Assembly: GCF_000384315.1 (NCBI RefSeq)
Contig: NZ_ARVW01000001.1
Location: 6,865,001 to 6,929,000 of the forward strand
DNA: 64,000 bases
Reading direction: 5' to 3'
Source: Amycolatopsis nigrescens CSC17Ta-90
GTDB taxonomy: Bacteria > Actinomycetota > Actinomycetes > Mycobacteriales > Pseudonocardiaceae
The notes beneath the pieces were generated by a model. The model had not been told where the DNA came from and did no database searches. It was given only the letters and a program-made list of their open reading frames with translations. Of this stretch, positions 1 through 10,116 are shown one piece after another. Position 1 is the first letter of the stretch. Every line of letters begins with the position of its first letter. Both the position numbers and the translations under genes were made by a program.

Positions 1-33
1 CACCACCCGGGGGCGGCTGGGGGTACCGGCCAA

Positions 34-72
34 GCTGTCCAGGCCGGCCGACGGGCGGCCGGCCTGGACAGC
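34..72 (-). terminator. Hairpin terminator of katG
   Basis: A perfect 17-bp inverted repeat (GCTGTCCAGGCCGGCCG at 34-50, matching arm 56-72, 5-nt loop) lies 17 bp beyond the katG stop codon. It has no clear T tract, which is common for actinomycete terminators. It most likely ends the furA-katG transcript. Confidence 0.75.
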
Positions 73-89
73 CGTGATCAGGCTCGCGG

Positions 90-2794
<2,705 letters not shown>

Positions 2795-2801
2795 GCGCCG
2801 A

Positions 2802-2834
2802 AGTGTGCACCATATTCTGGACTCAATCAAGAAT
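2802..2834 (-). promoter_or_regulatory. furA promoter with FurA-box-like palindrome
   Basis: On the minus strand TTGATT (2830-2825) and CACACT (2807-2802) are separated by 17 bp and end 7 nt before the furA GTG. The -35 sits inside ATTCT-N11-AGAAT (2814-2834), which resembles the AT-rich FurA operator in front of mycobacterial furA. The same 54-bp gap is the only space for a promoter of the divergent kinase gene at 2849, so FurA may influence both directions. Confidence 0.7.
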
Positions 2835-2848
2835 CAGCTGGGGTGGAC

Positions 2849-3784
2849 ATGAGCTCGTCGATCCGCATCGACATTCCGGACGCACTGGCGGCGTCCCACA
2901 GCAAGTACGAGGGCGCGTCCGGCCGCGCCTGGATCGCCGCGTTGCCCGCACTAGCCGCGAGTTTCCTGGACCGCTGGGAGCTGCGCCTCGACGGTCCGGC
3001 GAGGCACGGCGTGGTGGCGCTGGTGCTGCCGGTGCTCCGCGCGGACGGCCTGCCCGCCGCGCTCAAGCTCCAGCCGGTCAACGAGGAGAGTGCCGGCGAG
3101 CCGACCGGTCTGCGGGTCTGGGACGGCGACGGCGTGGTGCGCCTGCTCGACCACGATCCCGGCACCGGCACCATGCTGCTGGAAAGGCTGGACGCGGACC
3201 GGCCGCTGTCCGCCGTGCCCGATGACACCGCCGCCACCGGGATCCTCGCCGAGTTGCTGGCGCGCCTGACCGCGGTGCCCGCGCCCGACGGCCTGCGCCG
3301 GCTGGCCGACATCACCGCCGCCATGCTCGACCAGGTGCCGCAGGCGGTGCCGGTGCTGCCCGACCCTGCCGAGCGGCGGCTGGTGCGGACCTGCGCGTCT
3401 GCGGTGCGCGAGCTGATCGGCGAACCCGGCGACCGGCTGCTGCACTGGGATCTGCACTTCGACAACATCCTGGCCGGGCAGCGGGAACCCTGGCTGGCCA
3501 TCGATCCCAAGCCGCTCGCCGGTGATCCCGGTTTCGAGCTGCTGCCGGCGCTGGACAACCGGTGGGCGGAGATCGTGGCCACCGGCGACGTGAGCCGCGC
3601 GGTGCTCCGCCGTTTCGACCTGCTCACCGAGGTGCTCGGCCTGGACCGGCGGCGGGCGACCGGCTGGACGCTGGGCCGGGTGCTGCAGAACGCGTTGTGG
3701 GACATCGAGGACGGCGAGACCGCGCTCGGCCCGGCCCAGATCGCCATCGCCACGGCCCTGCTGGAACGGGGTGGGCGTAATTGA
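2849..3784 (+). CDS. Aminoglycoside/hydroxyurea antibiotic phosphotransferase, APH(6)/StrB-like
   Basis: A 311-aa kinase of the APH_6_hur family. This family includes streptomycin 6-phosphotransferases and hydroxyurea phosphotransferase and inactivates the drug with ATP in the cytoplasm. Seen: the catalytic loop LLHWDLHFDNIL (HxDxxxxN) followed by the metal-binding segment AIDPKPLAGDPGFELLP, the family hallmark. The open frame runs far upstream through the furA region, but the ATG at 2849 follows GGGTGG and gives the normal N-terminus. The next gene, an AAC(3), starts 38 bp downstream or overlaps it if an upstream TTG is used. Exact substrate cannot be read from sequence; related proteins occur widely as intrinsic actinomycete genes. 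Confidence 0.85.
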   Translation: MSSSIRIDIPDALAASHSKYEGASGRAWIAALPALAASFLDRWELRLDGPARHGVVALVLPVLRADGLPAALKLQPVNEESAGEPTGLRVWDGDGVVRLLDHDPGTGTMLLERLDADRPLSAVPDDTAATGILAELLARLTAVPAPDGLRRLADITAAMLDQVPQAVPVLPDPAERRLVRTCASAVRELIGEPGDRLLHWDLHFDNILAGQREPWLAIDPKPLAGDPGFELLPALDNRWAEIVATGDVSRAVLRRFDLLTEVLGLDRRRATGWTLGRVLQNALWDIEDGETALGPAQIAIATALLERGGRN

Positions 3785-3822
3785 TTGTCGGAAGCCCCGA
3801 GGTGCCGGATACCGTCGCGTCC

Positions 3823-4674
3823 ATGGACGAACTGGCCCTGCTGAAGCGCGCCGACGGCCCGGTCACCCGCGGCCGGCTCCGCCACGACCTGACGGCGCTC
3901 GGGCTCGCCGAGGGCGACCTCGTGATGTTCCATACGCAGCTGTCCGCGATCGGATATGTGGCGGGTGGCCCGCAGACGCTGATCGGCGCACTGCAGGATG
4001 TGCTGGGGGAGCGGGGAACCCTGATGGTGACCTGCGGCTGGAACGACGCGCCGCCCTATGACTTCACCGATTGGCCGCAAGCCTGGCAGGACGCCGTGCG
4101 CGCGGAGCATTCCGCGTACCACCCCGAACTCAGCGAGGCCGACCACGCCAACGGCCGCCTGCCGGAGGCGCTGCGCCGCTGGCCCGGCGCGGTCCGCAGC
4201 CGGCATCCCGACGCCAGTTTCGCCGCACTCGGCGCGGCGGCGGACGCGCTGATGGCCGACCACCCGTGGGACGACCCGCACGGACCGGACAGTCCACTCG
4301 CGAGGCTGGTCGCCATGGGCGGCCGGGTGCTGCTCCTCGGCGCCCCGCTGGATTCGCTCACCCTGCTGCATCACGCCGAGGCGCTCGCCGACGCCCCCAG
4401 CAAGCGGTTCGTGGACTACGAGCAGCCGATTCTCGTTGACGGAGAACGGGTCTGGCGTCGTTTCCACGACATCGACTCGGCGGACGGGGCGTTCGACTAC
4501 TCCGCTGTGGTGCCCGAGGGGCAGTGGCCTTTCGAGGCCATCGCCAAGGACATGCTCGCCGCCGGAATCGGCAGCGCGGGCATGATCGGCGCGGCCACGA
4601 GCTACCTGTTCGAAGCCGGCGAGGTGGTGGATTTCGGGGTCGCCTGGCTGGAAGAGAAACTGGCTTCCGGCTAG
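3823..4674 (+). CDS. aac(3): Aminoglycoside N(3)-acetyltransferase, AAC(3)-X-like
   Basis: A 283-aa acetyl-CoA-dependent enzyme of the AAC(3) 'antibiotic NAT' fold that acetylates the 3-amino group of 2-deoxystreptamine aminoglycosides. Seen: FHTQLSAIGYVAGG, GTLMVTCGWNDAPPYDF, SRHPDASFAALG, and the active-site region LTLLHHAEA with the conserved His and Glu. From memory the N-terminus closely matches AAC(3)-X of Streptomyces griseus, which supports the ATG at 3823. An in-frame TTG at 3781 or GTG at 3802 would add 7-14 residues and overlap the kinase stop. It follows the kinase gene in the same direction and probably shares its transcript. Confidence 0.88.
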   Translation: MDELALLKRADGPVTRGRLRHDLTALGLAEGDLVMFHTQLSAIGYVAGGPQTLIGALQDVLGERGTLMVTCGWNDAPPYDFTDWPQAWQDAVRAEHSAYHPELSEADHANGRLPEALRRWPGAVRSRHPDASFAALGAAADALMADHPWDDPHGPDSPLARLVAMGGRVLLLGAPLDSLTLLHHAEALADAPSKRFVDYEQPILVDGERVWRRFHDIDSADGAFDYSAVVPEGQWPFEAIAKDMLAAGIGSAGMIGAATSYLFEAGEVVDFGVAWLEEKLASG

Positions 4675-4802
4675 TCCCTGTCCGGCGGATCCTGTCGCTC
4701 TTGGCGGGTATGATTTGTTCCCTCTTTCGTGTTTGGTTGTGTGCGTTTTTTGTCGGGGGTCGGCGGTATTATTGAGGGGTATTCAGAACTGAGGAGGTTC
4801 TG
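4675..4802 (+). promoter_or_regulatory. AT-richer leader before the DUF222 gene
   Basis: This 128-bp gap is clearly less GC-rich than its surroundings, with runs such as GCGTTTTTTG. It ends in a strong ribosome site, GAGGAGG (around 4790-4796). It probably holds the promoter of the next gene; I could not fix -10 and -35 boxes. Confidence 0.35.
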
Positions 4803-6059
4803 GTGTCCTGTGTTCTTTTGCGGATGGCTCCGAAGGTTGATTTTGGTGCGCTTTCGCCGGAGTGGTTGTTCGGTTTGCGTGAATCGACGATCGAGCACCT
4901 CGACCCGTCGCAGGCGGTGGGGGTGGTGATCTCGGCGCGGCGGGTGATCTGCCGTGCGCAGGCGATCCAGGCCCGGGCGATCGCGCAGGTCAGCCGTGCC
5001 CGTGGCGGGGCGCGGTGGGTGGCGGATGAGTTGGCGCCGGAGTTGCGGTTGTCCCGTGACACGACCGCAACCCGGGTCGCGTTGGCCGATGCGCTGGTGT
5101 CGCGGATGCCGTGCCTGCTGGCGGCGATGGTCGAAGGCGAGCTGGATATCGACAAGGCTCGTCAGGCGTTTGATGGGGTGGCGGTGTTGTCGGATGAATT
5201 AGCCCGTCGAGCGGATGAGATTCTGTCGTCACGGATCGGTGAGAAGAATCCGAGCAACTGGCGGAAAACGGTCACTCGCGTCGTCGCAAGTCTCGATCCG
5301 GAAGGCCAACGCGCCCGCGCGGAAGCTCGGCGCAAGCAGCGCCGTGTCGAGTTGCATCATGAGCCGGATGCGATGGCGTCGTTGTGGGCGTATCTCCCGG
5401 TCGAGATCGCGACCGCCGTCTATGCCCGGATCGACATGCTGGCCCGCAAGCTTCGCGGTGGCGATGAGGCGCGCACGATGGACCAACTCCGAGCCGATGT
5501 GCTCGCGGAGCTGCTGCTCGGCAAAGGCTGGGAAGGCTTGGCGGCTCAGGTGTTCATCCATATCCCGCTCGACACCGCGTTGGGTATCCGCGACGACGGC
5601 TGCGAACTTGTCGGTCATGGCCCGATCCCGGGGGAGGTGGGTCGTCAGCTCATGAACCAGCCGGGTTCGGTGTGGCGGAAGGTGTTGACCGATCCGGTAT
5701 CGGGCACTGTCCGGGATCTCGGCCGCAAGAGGTACCGGCCACCGGCAGATTTGGCCGAGTTGGTCCGGGTGCGGGATCGCACCTGCCGGGCGCCGGGCTG
5801 TAATCGGCCTGCGCAACGCTGCGATACTGACCATTGCACGGCGTGGTCGGAAAACGGGGACACCTGTGACCACAACCTCTGTTGCCTGTGCCGCCACCAC
5901 CACCGGTTGAAAGACGAACCCGGCTGGACCTTCGAATTCGACCCCGACACGGCCGACTTAACGGTCACCACCCCCACCGGCCGCACCTACACCACCAGAC
6001 CCGAGCCGCTGCTCGACCCACCACCACCGAAAACCGCCGACGATCCACCACCCTTCTAA
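4803..6059 (+). CDS. DUF222 / HNH endonuclease domain protein (13E12-repeat family)
   Basis: A 418-aa protein of the actinobacterial DUF222 plus HNH family (like mycobacterial REP13E12 proteins), often present in many copies per genome and of unproven role. Seen: an N-terminal DUF222 region with AQAIQARAIAQVSRA and ELRLSRDTTATRV, and a C-terminal HNH nuclease fold: RDRTCRAPGCNRPAQRCDTDH, then WSENGDTCDHNLCCLCRHHH, with two CxxC-type zinc pairs and the central DH. GTG at 4803 has GAGGAGG at the right distance. Codon use is less GC-biased than neighbours and it has two TTA codons (5199, 5958), suggesting it arrived by transfer. The stop codon lies exactly at the edge of an IS remnant. Confidence 0.85.
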   Translation: MSCVLLRMAPKVDFGALSPEWLFGLRESTIEHLDPSQAVGVVISARRVICRAQAIQARAIAQVSRARGGARWVADELAPELRLSRDTTATRVALADALVSRMPCLLAAMVEGELDIDKARQAFDGVAVLSDELARRADEILSSRIGEKNPSNWRKTVTRVVASLDPEGQRARAEARRKQRRVELHHEPDAMASLWAYLPVEIATAVYARIDMLARKLRGGDEARTMDQLRADVLAELLLGKGWEGLAAQVFIHIPLDTALGIRDDGCELVGHGPIPGEVGRQLMNQPGSVWRKVLTDPVSGTVRDLGRKRYRPPADLAELVRVRDRTCRAPGCNRPAQRCDTDHCTAWSENGDTCDHNLCCLCRHHHRLKDEPGWTFEFDPDTADLTVTTPTGRTYTTRPEPLLDPPPPKTADDPPPF

Positions 6060-6246
6060 GGGCTGTTTCGCCGGTGGCAGCGCGATGGCACGTGGTCGCG
6101 GATCTTTGTGCGGTCTCGTGCCACCACGGCCTGGGCGGCCGTGGTGGCCGGACGCACCGGTTCGACCCGTGCGACTACAAGCGGCGCCACGCGGTGGAAT
6201 GCGGAATCAACCGCAACGAATGGCTCATACGACTTCCGAACAGCCC
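6060..6246 (+). mobile_element. Decayed IS5-type element remnant with terminal inverted repeats
   Basis: The 187-bp segment begins with GGGCTGTT (6060-6067) and ends with its exact inverse AACAGCCC (6239-6246). It is flanked by CTAA (6056-6059) and CTAG (6247-6250), a near-perfect copy of the YTAR target favoured by IS5-group elements. Inside, one frame reads GGRTHRFDPCDYKRRHAVE, which fits the C-terminal Y(2)R(3)E signature of IS4/IS5-family DDE transposases. The downstream part of that motif is degenerate and everything upstream is missing. It is therefore an internally deleted, dead element, effectively MITE-like. Nothing else was seen between 6060 and 6306. Confidence 0.65.
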
Positions 6247-6306
6247 CTAGTGCGGTCGCCTGGAAAGGTGGCCGGGTAATCCGTGGCCTGGGCCTACCAT
6301 TGTGCG

Positions 6307-6834
6307 ATGACCGGCGGCGAGGGCGTGACCGCCAGGCAGGCGTCGATCGAGGGCGCCGTTTTACGGCTGGCTGATCGTTTCTTCGCGGTGATGTGCTGGC
6401 TGTGGACGCCGGCCGTGGCTTTCGTGCTCGTCTTCGGCGAGCCCCGCCTGCCGGTGTGGGTCTCCGTGCTCGTCATGATCGGCTCGGTGCTGATCGTGCT
6501 GCCGCTGGGGTTCGCGTTCTGGTCCAACGCGATACGGGCGAAGACGGAAACCCGGCGGTTGCGCGAGTGCGGGCAGCCGCCGGTCGCGGAGATCATCGGG
6601 CTGGAACGAACCGCCGGGGAGGGCGGCGAGCTCGACACGGTCGACCCGGCCGACAATCTGTTCGCGCTCGAGTCGTTGCAGGTTCCGGTAGGCGCCCTGG
6701 AGACCGGTGAGCTGACCGCTTGGGACGAAGCCATGGCAGGACGTCCGGTTGTCGTGCGTTCTGTCCGGTGGATGACACGAAGATCGGACGAATGCCGCTA
6801 TACGAGGGTCACCGCGCGGGCCAAGATCATCCGC
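6307..6834 (+). CDS. Putative two-helix membrane protein, open into the next gene
   Basis: From the ATG at 6307 an open frame codes for a protein with two hydrophobic stretches (around residues 22-42 and 49-70), then a soluble part with RRLRECGQPPVAEIIGLE and VDPADNLFALE. These parts faintly recall DUF3592-like small membrane proteins. There is no stop codon: the frame runs straight into the signal peptide of the following secreted protein at 6835. Either this is a once-separate gene that lost its stop, or the true reading is interrupted by a frameshift near 6700-6800. I do not recognise a function. Confidence 0.4.
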
Positions 6835-8811
6835 ATGAAGCTGAGATCGGCTACCAGACGCATGCTTGTGCTCGGGCTGCTCGCACTGCTCGGGACCGCC
6901 GGCACGGCCACCGCCGACCCCGTCCCGGAACCCCCGTCCGACGTGAACGCGACCGGCCTGCCCCGCGGCGGGTGGGAGTCGGTCGGCCCGAACAGCATCG
7001 GCGGGCTGCTGGCCGTGTCCGGCCCGGCGAACCGGCTGGTGATGATGCAGCCGAACCCGCCGGCGCTGTGGACCTCCGACGACCGCGGTGGCTCCTGGAC
7101 GGCGCATCGCGACCTGCTGCAGGACACCGGGATACAGGGGTTCTTCGCCGACCCGGTGGACGGGAACCGGATGCTGGCGCTCGGGAACAAGCGGCTGGAC
7201 GCCCGGGAGTGGCGTGGCACGCTGCTGGAGACCACCGACGGCGGCCAGAGCTGGCAGACGCTGCGGGAGTGGTTCCCCGAGGGAGCGTTCCAGCTGGCCA
7301 CCGATCGGACCGGGCAGACGCTGGTGGTGCAGAACCTGGACGGGATCAGCGTCAGCACCGACGGCGGCGCGCAGTGGCGCGACATGCCGAGGACCTGGCC
7401 CCGTGACGGGATCGCCGCGCCGGTCGGTGACCAGAGGCTGGTCATGGTGGGTGACGACGCCTACTTCACCACCGTCCATCCGGAGTACTCGCTGTGGGTC
7501 GTCCGCGGGATCACCGGTGACGAGCCGAAGGCCGAGCGGGTCTACCGGCCCGAGGGGGATGTGGATCAGGTCACGTCGGACGGGCGGCAGCTCGTGGCCA
7601 CGGTCGGCACCGAACTGCGTGGCTCCACCGACGGCGGCCAGACCTGGACGGTGCTGCGTCGCGACCCCACCGGCCAGCCGCTGCGCGACCCGCGTTTCGT
7701 CGGTGGCCGGCTGTACATCGGCACGTACCAGGACCTGGACGTCAGCACGGACAACGGCCGGACCTGGACCCGCAAACCGGTGCCCGCGGCCGGTGAGGGC
7801 ACCACCGACATCATCGATCTCCCCGCCGGGGCGGGAAAACCGGCCACCACCCTGGTGTCGGCGGCGTACCGGGGTGTCTACGCGGACGCCGGCAAGGACG
7901 GCTACCGGCAGCTCGGAGTGCCCGGCGAGACGATCCGCGACCTGGTGGCCACCGGGCATCTCTGGCGGCAGAGCGTGGTCGCGGCCGGTATGCAGGAGAT
8001 CTACAATTCCCCGCTGCCGCAAGGAAAGATCACCCCGTCGACCAGGATCTGGCAGTCGCACCCCGGGGACCGGCTGCACGAGAACGCGCACCTGTCCGTC
8101 TCACCGAACCGCCCGGACGTGGTCTGGCAGGCCACCCGCAACGGCTTCGCGCTGGACGTGCTGCGCAGCGGCGACGGTGGCCGCAGCTGGCAGCTGATCA
8201 GCGGGTCGATGCAGGGTTCGCCGCAGGCGATACTGGCCAATCCAGCCGACCCGGACCGGCTGCTGGTGTCCGCCTTCACCCCCACCGGGTACGTGCTCTA
8301 CCGCAGCGGCGATGCCGGGCGGAACTGGGAAAAGCTGCCCAGCGAAGGTTTCGCCGCGTTCGCCGGTGACCCGTGGAACCCGAACCGCGTGTGGGGCGGC
8401 AACGGCGGCGGCCTGTCCCGCTCCGACGACGGCGGCCGGACGTGGACGAAGGTGTCCGAGGAGTCGGTCAGCTCCATCGCGCTGAGCCGCTGGGGCGGTG
8501 GCCGGATCCTGGTCGGCGGCGCCGGACTGCTGCTCAGCGAGGACAACGGCCGGTCGTTCCGGCGGGTGCACGACGGCGAGCCGCGGTCGATCGGCCGGAT
8601 CGTGGCGCACCCGTTCGACCCCCGGGTGTGGTTCGCGGCCAGTGCGAGCGGAGACGGGGTGCTGCGCAGCACCGACTTCGGCCGCACCTGGTCGCCGCTG
8701 CCCGGCGCGCTGCCCGACTCCCGGGTGCTCTCGCTGGCGGTCAGCGCGGACGGCCGGTTCCTGTTCGCCGGCACCGCGCAGTCCGGCGCGTATCGCCTGA
8801 CGCTGTACTGA
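6835..8811 (+). CDS. Secreted Asp-box (BNR/sortilin-like) beta-propeller protein
   Basis: A 658-aa exported protein. Seen: a signal peptide (KLRSATRR, then a Leu/Ala-rich core ending ATADP), then about nine Asp-box repeats of the S-x-D-x-G-x-x-W type, such as STDGGQTWTVL, STDNGRTWTR, SGDGGRSWQLI, SDDGGRTWTKV and STDFGRTWSPL. These repeats build sialidase/Vps10/Ycf48-like propellers, but the catalytic Arg triad of true sialidases is not evident, so binding or another hydrolase role is as likely. The ATG at 6835 is chosen because it places the signal peptide at the N-terminus; no strong ribosome site is seen. The frame is open upstream for another 180 codons. Confidence 0.7.
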   Translation: MKLRSATRRMLVLGLLALLGTAGTATADPVPEPPSDVNATGLPRGGWESVGPNSIGGLLAVSGPANRLVMMQPNPPALWTSDDRGGSWTAHRDLLQDTGIQGFFADPVDGNRMLALGNKRLDAREWRGTLLETTDGGQSWQTLREWFPEGAFQLATDRTGQTLVVQNLDGISVSTDGGAQWRDMPRTWPRDGIAAPVGDQRLVMVGDDAYFTTVHPEYSLWVVRGITGDEPKAERVYRPEGDVDQVTSDGRQLVATVGTELRGSTDGGQTWTVLRRDPTGQPLRDPRFVGGRLYIGTYQDLDVSTDNGRTWTRKPVPAAGEGTTDIIDLPAGAGKPATTLVSAAYRGVYADAGKDGYRQLGVPGETIRDLVATGHLWRQSVVAAGMQEIYNSPLPQGKITPSTRIWQSHPGDRLHENAHLSVSPNRPDVVWQATRNGFALDVLRSGDGGRSWQLISGSMQGSPQAILANPADPDRLLVSAFTPTGYVLYRSGDAGRNWEKLPSEGFAAFAGDPWNPNRVWGGNGGGLSRSDDGGRTWTKVSEESVSSIALSRWGGGRILVGGAGLLLSEDNGRSFRRVHDGEPRSIGRIVAHPFDPRVWFAASASGDGVLRSTDFGRTWSPLPGALPDSRVLSLAVSADGRFLFAGTAQSGAYRLTLY

Positions 8812-8818
8812 GATCCGG

Positions 8819-8852
8819 CATCGTGGCCGGGGAACGCGCCCCGGCCACGATG
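8819..8852. terminator. Bidirectional hairpin terminator
   Basis: A perfect 14-bp stem (CATCGTGGCCGGGG at 8819-8832, matching arm 8839-8852, 6-nt loop) fills the gap between two convergent genes, so it can stop transcription from both sides. Confidence 0.8.
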
Positions 8853-8856
8853 TGGG

Positions 8857-10056
8857 TCAGTCCGGCACGGTTCCGTTGATGAGGCCCTGCGCGACCGAAT
8901 CCAGCACGTCGGTGGAAGCCCGGACTGCCTGGAAACCCCGGTCGGTCATTTCCCGCTCGTAGTCGCCGACGGCCGTCAGCAGCGGCTTGCCCTGGTGCCG
9001 CACCGAGTGCAGCGACCGGGTCAGGGTGCCCGCGTCCGCCAGTGCGGTGTTCGCACCGGAGCCCTTGGCCGGTGGCATGGCGTGAATCGCGTCGCCGAGC
9101 AGGGTCACGTTGCTCGGCCGCCACCCGGCCGTCGGGACCGAGGTGCCCATGCGCAGGAAGAAGGTGTGCGCCGGCCATCCCTGCCCGACGATCGTGCGCA
9201 GGCCGGGATGTGAGTGCCGGGTCAGCTCGACCGCGTGCCGGTGCAACGCCGCTGACTCCATTGTGGACAGCGCCGCGTCGCCGCCGGGCAGCCGGTCTGC
9301 CGCGATGGTGATCGCCCACATCACGAAGTCCGTCTGGTCGGTCAGGCGCAGTCCAGGCCACAGCCGGTCCGCGGTCGCCCGCGGGTCGTTCGTGAAGCGC
9401 AGGTACCCGATGCCCATCGCCGGGTCGTTGCCGGTGATCGCCGCGAAGGAGCCACCGAGCGTGGTCGGCAGTGCCGCGTCGCTTTCTGGGGTGATCGGGG
9501 ACTTGCCGCCGATCCACCGGATGCCGGTGTCTCGCAGTTCGGCGTCGGGCAGGTACTGGCGGCGCACGACGGAACCGATGCCGTCCGCGCCGACCAGCAG
9601 ATCACCGGTCGCGCTGCCGCCGCCCCGGAAATGGACCCGTACCTGGGCACCGCTCTCGAAGCTGTGCACTGTCTGTCCGAAGTGGACTATGTTGTCCATG
9701 CCGGCGAGTAGGATCTCACGCAGGGTCAGCCGGCTGACCGCCCAGCCCGGGTTGATCACCGCCTCCGCGGCCGGTCCCGGCACCGGCACCTCGCGCAGCA
9801 GGCCCCCGGCCGCGGACAGCACCTGGAACCGCTCGTTCCGCTGCCCGCGGGTTTCCAGGTAGAGCTGGTACAACGGCGCCGGAAGGCAGGTGCGCAGCGC
9901 GTCGTCGCCCCGGTGATCGATGTGCACGCGATGGCCCTGCGCCCGGGAGCGGGGTGACGAATCCTGTTCGAACACGGCGACGTCGATGCCCGCCTGCCGC
10001 AGCCCCTGTGCCAGGCAGAGGCCGCCGAGGCCGGCGCCCGCGATGAGTACCCGCAT
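8857..10056 (-). CDS. FAD-dependent aromatic monooxygenase (TetX/PHBH-like)
   Basis: A 399-aa class A flavoprotein monooxygenase. Seen: the N-terminal FAD Rossmann motif GAGLGGL, the middle GADGIGSVVR (DG motif) and the late GDAIHAMPPAKGSGANTALADA (GD motif). Length and the absence of a C-terminal thioredoxin-like tail fit the TetX/PheA group that hydroxylates aromatic or polyketide substrates with NAD(P)H and O2. It is the last gene of a three-oxygenase unit (12818 down to 8857), 60 bp after the previous one. A role in tailoring or in breaking down an aromatic antibiotic is inference. Confidence 0.88.
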   Translation of the reverse strand: MRVLIAGAGLGGLCLAQGLRQAGIDVAVFEQDSSPRSRAQGHRVHIDHRGDDALRTCLPAPLYQLYLETRGQRNERFQVLSAAGGLLREVPVPGPAAEAVINPGWAVSRLTLREILLAGMDNIVHFGQTVHSFESGAQVRVHFRGGGSATGDLLVGADGIGSVVRRQYLPDAELRDTGIRWIGGKSPITPESDAALPTTLGGSFAAITGNDPAMGIGYLRFTNDPRATADRLWPGLRLTDQTDFVMWAITIAADRLPGGDAALSTMESAALHRHAVELTRHSHPGLRTIVGQGWPAHTFFLRMGTSVPTAGWRPSNVTLLGDAIHAMPPAKGSGANTALADAGTLTRSLHSVRHQGKPLLTAVGDYEREMTDRGFQAVRASTDVLDSVAQGLINGTVPD

Positions 10057-10116
10057 GGAAGTGTGCTCCTGTTCTCGAAATGCTGTTGCCGAGCCGATCT
10101 GTCGTTCAGATGTCGT

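Noticed and set aside
2827..4467. 546-codon minus-strand frame over the kinase and AAC(3)
   Set aside because: Low-complexity Ser/Arg-rich translation and no motif; both genes on the plus strand are clear families.
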